From: Flavobacterium sp.
GTDB lineage: Bacteria > Bacteroidota > Bacteroidia > Flavobacteriales > Flavobacteriaceae
Assembly (NCBI GenBank): GCA_019105125.1
Contig: JAHRWO010000240.1
Coordinates: 1 to 10,551, forward strand
Direction of reading: 5' to 3'
Length of the DNA: 10,551 nucleotides
Shown here: in pieces, positions 1 through 7,251 of the stretch
Layout of the letters: every line of letters starts with the position of its first letter
How positions within the stretch are numbered: the first letter of the stretch is position 1
Notes under the pieces: model-generated
What the model saw: the letters and a program-made list of their open reading frames with translations, nothing else
Told to the model about the DNA's origin: nothing
The model's database searches: none
Made by a program: the position numbers and the translations under genes

Positions 1-78
1 TATAATTTTGATGGTAAAACTTTAAAATTAAACAAAGCTAGAATGGCAACATTAGCCGAATTTGAAATTATTAAGTAA
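1..78 (+). CDS. C-terminal tail of an unidentified protein (partial)
   Basis: The frame open from base 1 encodes 25 residues and ends at TAA (76-78). The visible tail contains FDGKTLKLNKAR and ends in FEIIK. It alternates hydrophobic and polar residues as in beta strands, but it is too short to assign to a family. The ruvX promoter lies partly inside these last codons (TTTG at 61-64), so this gene and ruvX are close neighbours on the same strand, 31 bases apart. That the frame is coding is inferred from its being open up to a stop just before the next promoter and gene; codon use is like the neighbours. The start lies outside the window. Confidence 0.55.
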   Translation, partial: YNFDGKTLKLNKARMATLAEFEIIK

Positions 79-93
79 TTGAGTGTATATTTG
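61..93 (+). promoter_or_regulatory. Bacteroidota-type promoter for ruvX (and probably the Lrp gene)
   Basis: A -33 element TTTG (61-64) and a -7 element TATATTTG (86-93) are separated by 21 bases. This fits the Bacteroidota sigma-A consensus TTTG, about 17-23 bases, TAnnTTTG. Transcription would begin near 99, leaving a leader of about 11 bases before the ruvX ATG at 110. The -33 element lies inside the last codons of the upstream gene. The start site is inferred. Confidence 0.6.
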
Positions 94-109
94 TTCAAAA
101 TAATCAACA

Positions 110-520
110 ATGCGAATTTTAGCCATAGATTACGGAATCAAACGAACAGGAATTGCCGTTACTGATGAAATGCAGATGATTGCTTTTGGGCTAACTACCA
201 TTTCGTCGGAAACAGCGATTGCTTTTTTAAAAGACTATTTCTTGAAAGAGAAAGTTGAACGAGTAATCGTTGGTGAACCCAAGCAAATGGATGGAACGCC
301 ATCTCAAAGTGCCGAAATCATCAATGCTTTTGTGGTGAAATTTCAATCAGCTTTTCCTGATATGCCGGTGGATAGAGTAGATGAACGATTTACTTCTAAA
401 ATGGCGTTTCAAACGATGATTGATAGTGGTTTAAAAAAGAAACAACGTCAAAATAAGGCTTTAGTTGACGAAATTGCTGCCACCATTATGCTTCAAGATT
501 ATTTACATTATAAAAAATAA
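110..520 (+). CDS. ruvX: RuvX/YqgF family pre-16S rRNA nuclease / putative Holliday junction resolvase
   Basis: A 136-residue protein, the usual length for the YqgF family, with an RNase H-like fold related to RuvC. The N-terminal strand motif ILAIDYGIKRTGIAV carries the first acidic catalytic residue, Asp7. VGEPKQMDGTPS follows at about 55-65, then the family motif DERFTS (91-96), and near the C-terminus LVDEIAATIML with Asp120 as the likely third metal ligand. Family members trim the 5' end of 16S rRNA precursor; a Holliday junction role has also been proposed and is less certain. The ATG at 110 gives an N-terminus starting right at beta strand 1 and follows the promoter at 61-93 by a short leader. 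The Lrp gene starts 30 bases after the stop, with no good promoter in between, so co-transcription is likely. Confidence 0.93.
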   Translation: MRILAIDYGIKRTGIAVTDEMQMIAFGLTTISSETAIAFLKDYFLKEKVERVIVGEPKQMDGTPSQSAEIINAFVVKFQSAFPDMPVDRVDERFTSKMAFQTMIDSGLKKKQRQNKALVDEIAATIMLQDYLHYKK

Positions 521-550
521 TTGTTATATTTATTTCAATTTTACTACTGA

Positions 551-1027
551 ATGAAACATCAATTAGACGCTAAAGATCAAGCAATTTTAGAAATTTTACA
601 ACAAGATTCTACCATTTCGGTGAAAGAAATAGGTGAACGCGTTGGGCTTTCGTTTACTCCAACTTATGAGCGCATCAAAAATTTAGAAAAAAATCAGGTG
701 ATAACGAAATATGTGGCGCTAGTAGATCGTTTTAAAATTGGTGTTCAAATCGTGGTGTATTGTAACGTTACTTTGAAAGAACAATCTAAGGCTGCTCTTG
801 ATGCTTTCGAACAAACTATTATTGCAATTCCCCAAGTTCAAGAAGTGATTAGTTTGTCTGGAAATTACGATTATATGCTAAAAATCATTGCAGAGGATAT
901 TAAATCGTACAATGATTTTGTGGTAAATGTGATTTCAAATATTCCTAATATTGGACAATATCACAGTAGTATCGTTTTGAATGAAGCAAAGAAAGAAACA
1001 GCTTATATGCTGCCAAAAGGGAATTAA
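551..1027 (+). CDS. Lrp/AsnC family transcriptional regulator
   Basis: A 158-residue protein of standard Lrp/AsnC length. Residues 4-65 form the winged helix-turn-helix: LDAKDQAILEILQQD, then KEIGERVGLS, with the likely recognition helix TPTYERIKNLEK at 36-47. Residues about 66-145 form the RAM ligand-binding and oligomerisation domain, including the loop SGNYDYML (103-110), whose Gly and Asp are typical of amino-acid effector pockets. Such proteins form dimers to octamers and bind repeated, helically phased palindromes. No TAnnTTTG promoter is visible in the 30 bases upstream, so it is probably transcribed with ruvX. Its last four bases overlap the last four of argH on the other strand. Its position at the tail of an arginine operon makes it a candidate for that operon's regulator, but the effector and targets cannot be read from sequence. 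Confidence 0.92.
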   Translation: MKHQLDAKDQAILEILQQDSTISVKEIGERVGLSFTPTYERIKNLEKNQVITKYVALVDRFKIGVQIVVYCNVTLKEQSKAALDAFEQTIIAIPQVQEVISLSGNYDYMLKIIAEDIKSYNDFVVNVISNIPNIGQYHSSIVLNEAKKETAYMLPKGN

Positions 1028-2334
1028 TTAAATTTTGAAATTACTTTTTTAAAAGCTTCTTCTATTAGTTCATTTCTAAGATTTCCAATACTACCTTCAT
1101 GGGTGTGATTCACTTCGTAATTTGGGATAAAATCTTGATTTTCAATTGTTATTCCAATGTTTTTGTAAGCATCTCTAAACGGAATTCCCTCTAAAACTTG
1201 CTGGTTTACACTTTCTACACTAAACATATAATTGTATTTAGCATCTTTTACGATATCTTTTTTAACTTCAATGTGTTGCAACATAAATTGTAGCATTTCA
1301 AGACATTCTTTCAAAGATTGAATCGCTGGAAATAAAGCCTCTTTTGTCAATTGAACATCTCTGTGATAACCTGAAGGCAGATTGTTTGTAAGTATAATTA
1401 ATTCGTTAGGTAAGGCTTGAATTCGATTGCATCTTGCTCTCATAATTTCAAAAACATCCGGATTTTTCTTGTGAGGCATAATACTACTTCCCGTTGTCAA
1501 AGTATCCGGAAAAGAAATAAAACCGAAATTTTGATTCAAATACAAACACATGTCATACGACAATTTACTAATGGTTCCCGCCAAACCTGCTATTGCCATT
1601 GCCATAACTTTTTCTGATTTTCCTCTAGTCATTTGAGCGTAAACCGAATTGACATTTAATGCTCCAAACCCTAACAATTCAGTTGTTAACGTTCTATTTA
1701 ATGGAAATGAAGTTCCGTAGCCAGCACCTGAACCTAATGGATTTTTATTGATAATATTGTGGCTTGCCAATAGCAATTCTAAATCATCTACTAAACTTTC
1801 AGCATATGCGCCAAACCATAATCCAAACGAAGAAGGCATAGCAATTTGCAAATGTGTATAACCCGGAAGTAATACCTCTTTATGTTGGTTGCTCAACTGA
1901 ATTAATGACGAAAAAACAGCTTCAATAAGTGATTTGATATCTAAAATTTCAGCTTTTAAATACAATTTTAAATCGGTCAGAACTTGGTCATTTCTCGAGC
2001 GACCACTGTGAATTTTCTTTCCAATATCGCCGATTCTTTGAATCAATAAATGTTCCACTTGCGAATGTACATCTTCTATTCCAGGTTCAATTTCAAATTG
2101 ATTTTCTTTAATCTCTACTAAGATTTTCTTCAATTCCTTTTCTATCAAAAGCCATTCTTCAGTTTTTAATAAATTAATAGAGTGCAGCATTTCGCAATGG
2201 GCTAACGAACCCAAAACATCATATTTTGCAAGTGCATAATCAAATTGGATATCATTTCCAACGGTGAATTTTTCTACAATTTTAGCATGAAGGGCATTGT
2301 TACTTGCTGTTTTTTGCCATATTTTTTCTACCAT
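1024..2334 (-). CDS. argH: Argininosuccinate lyase
   Basis: Cleaves argininosuccinate to arginine and fumarate, the last pathway step; cytosolic homotetramer of the fumarase/aspartase superfamily. The protein has 436 residues, somewhat shorter than the roughly 460 of E. coli ArgH. Visible landmarks are SGRSRNDQV (110-118), GYTHLQIAMP (158-167) with the conserved His161, GSGAGYGTSFPL (201-212), and the superfamily signature TGSSIMPHKKNPD (281-293), whose mobile-loop serine (283 or 284) is the catalytic acid/base. All key motifs are intact. It is the last gene of the operon, starting 2 bases after the argE stop, which suggests coupled translation. Its stop codon lies in a 4-base tail-to-tail overlap with the Lrp gene. 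Function is secure from the motifs and from the surrounding arg genes. Confidence 0.96.
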   Translation of the reverse strand: MVEKIWQKTASNNALHAKIVEKFTVGNDIQFDYALAKYDVLGSLAHCEMLHSINLLKTEEWLLIEKELKKILVEIKENQFEIEPGIEDVHSQVEHLLIQRIGDIGKKIHSGRSRNDQVLTDLKLYLKAEILDIKSLIEAVFSSLIQLSNQHKEVLLPGYTHLQIAMPSSFGLWFGAYAESLVDDLELLLASHNIINKNPLGSGAGYGTSFPLNRTLTTELLGFGALNVNSVYAQMTRGKSEKVMAMAIAGLAGTISKLSYDMCLYLNQNFGFISFPDTLTTGSSIMPHKKNPDVFEIMRARCNRIQALPNELIILTNNLPSGYHRDVQLTKEALFPAIQSLKECLEMLQFMLQHIEVKKDIVKDAKYNYMFSVESVNQQVLEGIPFRDAYKNIGITIENQDFIPNYEVNHTHEGSIGNLRNELIEEAFKKVISKFN

Positions 2335-2336
2335 AA

Positions 2337-3407
2337 CTAAAGGATTTGTGTTAAAACGGAATTGTAAATTTTAATTGCGTCTTTAATTTCATCTACATGA
2401 ATAAATTCATCACTACTGTGCGAACGTGTTGATAATCCAGGTCCCATTTTTAGAGAAGGACAAGGAATTACCGCTTGGTCCGATGAGGTTGGCGAACCGT
2501 AATAGGTTCTTCCCATTTTTATTCCTGCTTGTACAAAAGGATGTGACAGCGGAATTGAGGAGGAATTCAGTCTTAAGGAACGTGGTGTCACCTCACTTTT
2601 AATATTTTGTTGGATGATTTTGAAAATTTCAGTATTGGAATACATTTCGGTAGTCCGAACATCTACGGTAAACTGACAAGAATCGGGAACTACATTGTGT
2701 TGTGTACCGCTATTAATGATAGTAACTGTCATTTTTACTTCGCCTAACAAGTCCGAAACTTTATCAAATTTACAGGTGTTAAACCATTGAATATCTTCAA
2801 GAGCATTTAAAATAGCATTATTATGGTTCGGATGCGCGGCATGAGAAGACGTTCCTTTTGCAATACAATCTAAAACCAATAATCCTTTTTCGGCGATTGC
2901 CAAATTCATTTCGGTAGGTTCGCCTACAATGGCAAAATCAATAGAGCCCAGTTTTTTAAAGATTGATTCAATTCCGTTTACACCGGAAATTTCTTCTTCA
3001 GCAGTAGCCGCTAAAACTAAATTGTATTTTAGATTTTCCTTGTCGAAAAAATGAATAAAAGTTGCGATTAGACTTACTAAACATCCACCTGCATCGTTAC
3101 TACCTAAACCAAATAATTTGCCGTCTTTTTCAATTGGTTCAAATGGATTGAGCGTATAACTTGCATTTGGTTTTACGGTATCGTGATGCGAATTCAATAG
3201 AATAGTTGGTTTGGAGACATCATAAAATTTATTAAATGCCCAAACGTTATTCATTTCACGATGCGTCGGAATGTTATATGTTGCAAAGAAATTTTCTATA
3301 CAATCCGCCGTTTTATCTTCAATTTTACTAAACGAAGGAATCGAAATTAATGTCTTCAATAATTCGTAAGCCGATTCAAAAAGATGATGTAATTCTTGTT
3401 CCTTCAT
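2337..3407 (-). CDS. argE: M20 family N-acyl-citrulline/ornithine deacylase (ArgE-like)
   Basis: A 356-residue zinc-dependent M20 amidohydrolase. Metal and catalytic residues are visible in order: SHHDTV (73-78, with His74 as ligand and Asp76), SNDAGG (103-108, Asp105 bridging two zincs), TAEEE (135-139, Glu137 as general base and Glu138 as ligand), GEPT (162-165, Glu163) and RSHSSDE (328-334, His330). The dimerisation lid lies at about 178-285, with SHAAHP at 188-193. Because the operon's transcarbamylase acts on acylated ornithine, this enzyme most likely removes the acyl group from N-acylcitrulline to give citrulline. Whether the group is succinyl or acetyl is not settled. The start overlaps the end of argB by 32 bases. 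The next in-frame Met is residue 52, which would cut into the catalytic domain, so the overlapping ATG is chosen. M20 relatives include DapE, but the context favours ArgE. Confidence 0.88.
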   Translation of the reverse strand: MKEQELHHLFESAYELLKTLISIPSFSKIEDKTADCIENFFATYNIPTHREMNNVWAFNKFYDVSKPTILLNSHHDTVKPNASYTLNPFEPIEKDGKLFGLGSNDAGGCLVSLIATFIHFFDKENLKYNLVLAATAEEEISGVNGIESIFKKLGSIDFAIVGEPTEMNLAIAEKGLLVLDCIAKGTSSHAAHPNHNNAILNALEDIQWFNTCKFDKVSDLLGEVKMTVTIINSGTQHNVVPDSCQFTVDVRTTEMYSNTEIFKIIQQNIKSEVTPRSLRLNSSSIPLSHPFVQAGIKMGRTYYGSPTSSDQAVIPCPSLKMGPGLSTRSHSSDEFIHVDEIKDAIKIYNSVLTQIL

Positions 3408-4176
3408 GTGAATTGTTTTTTATAAAATTTGCAAAGTTTTCTGCAGAAGTAATCCCAATTTCTTTCACTCCATTTGCCAAAGCATCAAACGCATTATTAA
3501 TTTTTGGAATCATTCCTTTATTTATGATGCCTTCTTCTTTTAATTTTTGAAAGGTTTCCCAATCTAAATTTTTGATTACCGAATTTTCATCTTCGGGATT
3601 ATTTAAAACTCCTTTTTTTTCAAAGCAATAGGTCAATTTTACTTCGAACAAAGTGGCTAAAGCCGAAGCTAAAACACTTGCAATGGAATCCGCATTGGTG
3701 TTAAATAATTGTCCTTGTTTGTCGTGAGTAATAGCGCAGATTACCGGTGTTATTCCATTTTGAAGTAGCAACTCCAAGAATTCTGAATTAACTTGTTCGA
3801 CAGTAATATCACCTACAAATCCGAAATCGATTTCCTGATGAACTCGTTTTTTTGCCTTCATTACATTTCCATCGGCACCTGATAGTCCGATGCTATTGAT
3901 ATTTTGCTTTTGAAGTTTTGCAACGATATTCTTGTTGATGTATCCAGCATAAACCATGGTAGCAATTTTCAAAGTTTCGGCATCTGTTATTCTTCTTCCT
4001 TCAATTAATTGTTGTGGAATGTTTAGTTTTTCAGCCAAATCAGTTGCTAATTTTCCACCGCCGTGAACGAGAATAAAAGGTTCGTTTAAACTCGCAAGCG
4101 ATTGGATGAAATCATTTAATTGCAATTCATCATCAATTATATTACCACCAATTTTTATAATATTAAGTGTTTTCAT
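3376..4176 (-). CDS. argB: N-acyl-glutamate kinase (acetylglutamate kinase family)
   Basis: Phosphorylates the gamma-carboxylate of N-acylglutamate with ATP, the second pathway step. The 266-residue protein belongs to the amino acid kinase family. It shows KIGG at 8-11 with Lys8, the glycine loop HGGGK (38-42), GRRITD (60-65) with Arg62, the substrate-binding segment FNTNAD (158-163) and NKGMIPK (219-225) with a transition-state lysine. The chain begins directly at beta strand 1 and is close in size to the 258-residue E. coli enzyme. It therefore lacks the N-terminal helix that builds the hexamer of arginine-inhibited ArgB enzymes and is probably not feedback-inhibited by arginine. It overlaps argF' upstream by 14 bases and argE downstream by 32. 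The substrate may be N-succinylglutamate, judging from the neighbouring ArgF'. Confidence 0.94.
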   Translation of the reverse strand: MKTLNIIKIGGNIIDDELQLNDFIQSLASLNEPFILVHGGGKLATDLAEKLNIPQQLIEGRRITDAETLKIATMVYAGYINKNIVAKLQKQNINSIGLSGADGNVMKAKKRVHQEIDFGFVGDITVEQVNSEFLELLLQNGITPVICAITHDKQGQLFNTNADSIASVLASALATLFEVKLTYCFEKKGVLNNPEDENSVIKNLDWETFQKLKEEGIINKGMIPKINNAFDALANGVKEIGITSAENFANFIKNNSHEGTRITSSF

Positions 4177-5122
4177 TTGATTCTAAAATTTTTTCTAAAA
4201 TAACTTGTGCCGCAAAAGTTCTATTGTTGGCTTGTTGATAGATTAGTGCATTTTCACCATCTAAAACTTCATCGCTTACTTCAACATTTCTTCTCACGGG
4301 TAGACAATGCATTATTTTTGCATTATTTGTCATTTTTAGTTTTTCATTGGTTAACATCCAATCTTCATTTGTTTCTATGATTTTCCCATATTCTTCAAAT
4401 GAAGACCAGTTTTTTATATACACAAAATCAGCATCTTGTAATGCTTTTTCTTGATTGTGTTCTATAGTTATATTTTTCGTGTAAGTTGTGTCTAAATTAT
4501 ACCCAATGGGATTTGTAATTACAAATTCGCAATCTATCTTAGTCATCCATTGCGCAAATGAATTTCCTACAGCATGAGGAATTGATTTTATGTGTGGCGC
4601 CCAACTTAAGACTACTTTTGGTTTTTTGTTTTTAGGTTTATGCTCTTCAATTGTTATACAATCTGCTAGGCTTTGTAACGGATGTAACGTGGCAGATTCC
4701 AATGAAATAATAGGCACTGTAGCATATTTTTCAAACAATGAAAACACCTTTTCTGAAGTATCTTCTTCCTTATTAGTCAAACCCGCAAAACAACGAATGC
4801 CGATGATATCGCAATACTGACTTAAGACTTGAGCTGCATCTTTTATATGTTCTACCGTTCCACCATTCATAATCGCACCATCTTCAAATTCCCATGTCCA
4901 TGCTTCTTGGTTGGCGTTTAAAATGATAGTGTTTAAACCTAAGTTTTGCGCTGCTTTTTGTGTGCTTAATCTAGTTCTTAAACTTGAATTTAGAAAAACT
5001 AAGCCTAATGTTTTTCCCTTGCCTAATTCGCTTTTTTGCAAAGGATTTTTTTTTATGTGGATTGCCTCTTGAAGTAAAACATCAAGGTTAGCTACATCGT
5101 CTACTGAAAAAAAACGTTTCAT
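4163..5122 (-). CDS. argF': N-acyl-ornithine carbamoyltransferase, probably N-succinyl-type (ArgF')
   Basis: Transfers the carbamoyl group from carbamoyl phosphate to the delta-amine of an N-acylated ornithine, giving N-acylcitrulline. The 319-residue protein has the transcarbamylase carbamoyl-phosphate loop SSLRTR (46-51), HPLQ (147-150) and HCLPVRRN (272-279). Segments WEFEDGAIMNGG (77-88), SWAPH (173-177) and YIKNW (235-239) resemble the Bacteroides SOTCase and Xanthomonas AOTCase branch rather than ordinary ornithine transcarbamylases. The specificity position, Glu92 in the acetyl enzyme and Pro90 in the Bacteroides fragilis succinyl enzyme, corresponds by my manual alignment to Val90 here (in TVEHI). 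The published work I recall shows that replacing that Glu with small or apolar residues switches preference to N-succinylornithine, so succinyl is favoured. It starts 2 bases after the argD stop and overlaps argB by 14. Confidence 0.92.
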   Translation of the reverse strand: MKRFFSVDDVANLDVLLQEAIHIKKNPLQKSELGKGKTLGLVFLNSSLRTRLSTQKAAQNLGLNTIILNANQEAWTWEFEDGAIMNGGTVEHIKDAAQVLSQYCDIIGIRCFAGLTNKEEDTSEKVFSLFEKYATVPIISLESATLHPLQSLADCITIEEHKPKNKKPKVVLSWAPHIKSIPHAVGNSFAQWMTKIDCEFVITNPIGYNLDTTYTKNITIEHNQEKALQDADFVYIKNWSSFEEYGKIIETNEDWMLTNEKLKMTNNAKIMHCLPVRRNVEVSDEVLDGENALIYQQANNRTFAAQVILEKILESNENT

Positions 5123-5124
5123 GA

Positions 5125-6261
5125 TTATAAATTGGATTTGGATAAGATTTTAAATGCATCTATGAAAGCATCTAACTCGATTTTTGTGATGTTTAATGCA
5201 GGAAGGATTCGCAATGTTTTTGGGCACGAAGCATTTCCGGTTAGTATATTGAATTCACTCAGTAGTTTATTTCGCAATGGTGCGCAAGAAACTTTCAATT
5301 CAATTCCAAACATTAAGCCTTGATAACGAATTTCGTAAATCAACGGATCGTCTTTTAACTCTTCATACAAGTAGTTTCCTAAATCTGTTGCATTTTGTAA
5401 TAGGTTTTCTTTTTCGATGGTTTCTAAAACGGCAAGTGATGCAGCACAAGCCAAATAGTTACCGCCGAAAGTGGTTCCCAATAAACCATGCTTGGCTTGA
5501 AATTTAGGAGCAATTAAAACGCCACCAACCGGAAAACCATTTCCCATTCCTTTCGCAATGGTTATGATATCAGCTTGAACTTGGGCATGTTGATGAGCAA
5601 AAAACTTTCCTGTTCTTCCATAACCCGATTGAATTTCATCGCAAATGAAAACTGCTTCATGTTCATCACACAAACTTCTAATTTTCTCTAAGAAGCTCAC
5701 TTCTGGAATTTGAACACCGCCTACACCTTGAATTCCTTCAATAATTACCGAAGAGATTTCGTGATTTTTAAATGCTTCCTCTAACGCAGTTGTGTTGTTA
5801 AAGGGAACAAAAATAAAATTGTCCGACTCGTTCGTTGGCGCAATAATACTTTTGTTATCAGTTGCCGCTACGGCAGCCGCAGTTCTTCCATGAAAAGCTT
5901 TGGTGAAGCAAATATTCTTTTTCTTTTTTGTGTGAAATGAAGCTAGTTTAATTGCGTTTTCGTTGGCTTCAGCACCTGAATTACACATGAAGAGCGAATA
6001 GTCTTCGTAACCACAAATTTTACCTAGTTTTAGTGCTACTTCTTCTTGGATTGGAATTTTTACTGAATTGGAATAAAAGCCAATGTTTTGTAATTGTTCC
6101 GTGACTTTTTGTACATAAGTCGGATGGCTATGACCAATAGAAATCACGGCATGACCGCCATATAAATCTAAGTGTTTTTCGTTTTTATCGTTCCATAAAT
6201 AACTTCCTTCTGCTTTAACGAAGTTTAAGTCAAATAACGGATATACATCAAATAATTTCAT
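5125..6261 (-). CDS. argD: N-acyl-ornithine aminotransferase (class III, PLP-dependent)
   Basis: Transaminates N-acylglutamate semialdehyde with glutamate to form N-acylornithine. The 378-residue class III aminotransferase shows LDLYGGHAVISIGHSHP (31-47), the cofactor phosphate-binding NSGAEANENA (94-103), AFHGRT (122-127), CDEIQSGYGRTG (207-218) with the pyridine-nitrogen partner Asp208, the Schiff-base lysine Lys237 in AKGMGNGFPVGG, and TTFGGN (263-268). Length and motifs are those of ArgD. It sits between argC and argF', matching its place in the pathway, with gaps of 10 and 2 bases. Some ArgD enzymes also serve lysine synthesis as DapC; nothing here shows that. Confidence 0.94.
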   Translation of the reverse strand: MKLFDVYPLFDLNFVKAEGSYLWNDKNEKHLDLYGGHAVISIGHSHPTYVQKVTEQLQNIGFYSNSVKIPIQEEVALKLGKICGYEDYSLFMCNSGAEANENAIKLASFHTKKKKNICFTKAFHGRTAAAVAATDNKSIIAPTNESDNFIFVPFNNTTALEEAFKNHEISSVIIEGIQGVGGVQIPEVSFLEKIRSLCDEHEAVFICDEIQSGYGRTGKFFAHQHAQVQADIITIAKGMGNGFPVGGVLIAPKFQAKHGLLGTTFGGNYLACAASLAVLETIEKENLLQNATDLGNYLYEELKDDPLIYEIRYQGLMFGIELKVSCAPLRNKLLSEFNILTGNASCPKTLRILPALNITKIELDAFIDAFKILSKSNL

Positions 6262-6271
6262 TTTTATCTTT

Positions 6272-7246
6272 TTAAAATGCAGAAGCTTTTAGTTTTAATC
6301 CTAGTGTTGCTTCAAAGCCCAACATCAAATTCATATTTTGAACCGCTTGTCCGGAAGCGCCTTTTAATAAATTATCAATAACGGAGTGAATGACCACGTG
6401 ATTTTCGTCTTTTTCAATAAACAGCAAACATTTATTGGTGTTTACAACTTGTTTCAAATCGATGTTGGTTTTAGATAAAAACACAAATGGATTGTTCCTG
6501 TAAAAATCTTCATAAAGTGTTTGAATTTCTTCTAAACTCATTTTTGTTTCAATCGTAGAACTAGAGAAAATTCCCCGAGTAAAATCGCCTCGCCAAGGCA
6601 CAAATTCTAAGTTTACTTTTTCTTCATTTAAACTATTTAGAGTCTTACTGATTTCAGCCACATGTTGATGTTGTAAAGTTTTGTAAGCCGAAATGTTATT
6701 AGCTCTCCAACTAAAATGTGTAGTGTCTTGCAATTGTTTTCCAGCGCCAGTTGAACCTGTAATTCCGGTTGTGTAAACTGTTTTTAGAATTTTAGCTTTA
6801 GCCAGTGGAAGCAAAGCCAATTGAATAGCCGTAGCAAAACAACCTGGATTAGCAATATAATTACTCTGTTCTATCGTATTCTTATTGATTTCGGGTAAAC
6901 CGTAAACAAAATTTCCTTTTTCAAATGAGCCGTCAATTCTAAAATCATTTCCTAAATCGATAATTTTGATAGTTTCATTCACGTCGTTATTTTGCAACCA
7001 AATTTTACTTTCTTTATGCGGAAGACACAAAAACAAAACATCAATGGTGTTGAAATATTCGTTGGTGAAAATCAAATTGGTTTCGCCAATTAAATCGGTA
7101 TGAATACTGCTAATTGCTTTTCCATTTTGACTTCTGCTTAATGCGAAAGTTATTTCGGTTTTTGGATGATTTAAGAGCAAACGAATCAATTCGCCACCGG
7201 TGTAACCTGCAGCTCCAACTATCCCAACTTTTATTTTTGATTCCAT
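6272..7246 (-). CDS. argC: N-acyl-gamma-glutamyl-phosphate reductase
   Basis: Reduces N-acylglutamyl phosphate to the semialdehyde with NADPH. The 324-residue protein begins with a Rossmann fold whose dinucleotide loop is VGAAGYTGGEL (10-20). The catalytic cysteine is Cys136 in NPGCFAT (133-139), and the base is probably His195 in HQHVAEI. GASGQAVQNMNLMLG (296-310) is the typical C-terminal motif. The segment FVPWRGDFTRGI (215-226) stands where many ArgC proteins have F-x-PH followed by RGI; the usual His is a Trp here. I take this as lineage variation, not inactivation, since the catalytic pair is present. It starts 5 bases after the argG stop and ends 10 before argD. Confidence 0.95.
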   Translation of the reverse strand: MESKIKVGIVGAAGYTGGELIRLLLNHPKTEITFALSRSQNGKAISSIHTDLIGETNLIFTNEYFNTIDVLFLCLPHKESKIWLQNNDVNETIKIIDLGNDFRIDGSFEKGNFVYGLPEINKNTIEQSNYIANPGCFATAIQLALLPLAKAKILKTVYTTGITGSTGAGKQLQDTTHFSWRANNISAYKTLQHQHVAEISKTLNSLNEEKVNLEFVPWRGDFTRGIFSSSTIETKMSLEEIQTLYEDFYRNNPFVFLSKTNIDLKQVVNTNKCLLFIEKDENHVVIHSVIDNLLKGASGQAVQNMNLMLGFEATLGLKLKASAF

Positions 7247-7251
7247 TTGAT

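Noticed and set aside
998..1015. A small hairpin CAGC-TTATAT-GCTG near the end of the Lrp gene as terminator for argH.
   Set aside because: The stem is only 4 bp with no T-tract on either strand, and it lies in codons for the conserved-length Lrp C-terminus.
1417..1617. Open frames of 60-80 codons on the plus strand opposite argH, argE/argB, argF' and argD (for example 1417-1617, 3350-3550, 4590-4820, 5132-5507).
   Set aside because: All lie antisense to strongly conserved genes, show no family motif and no promoter, and appear by chance in AT-rich coding DNA.
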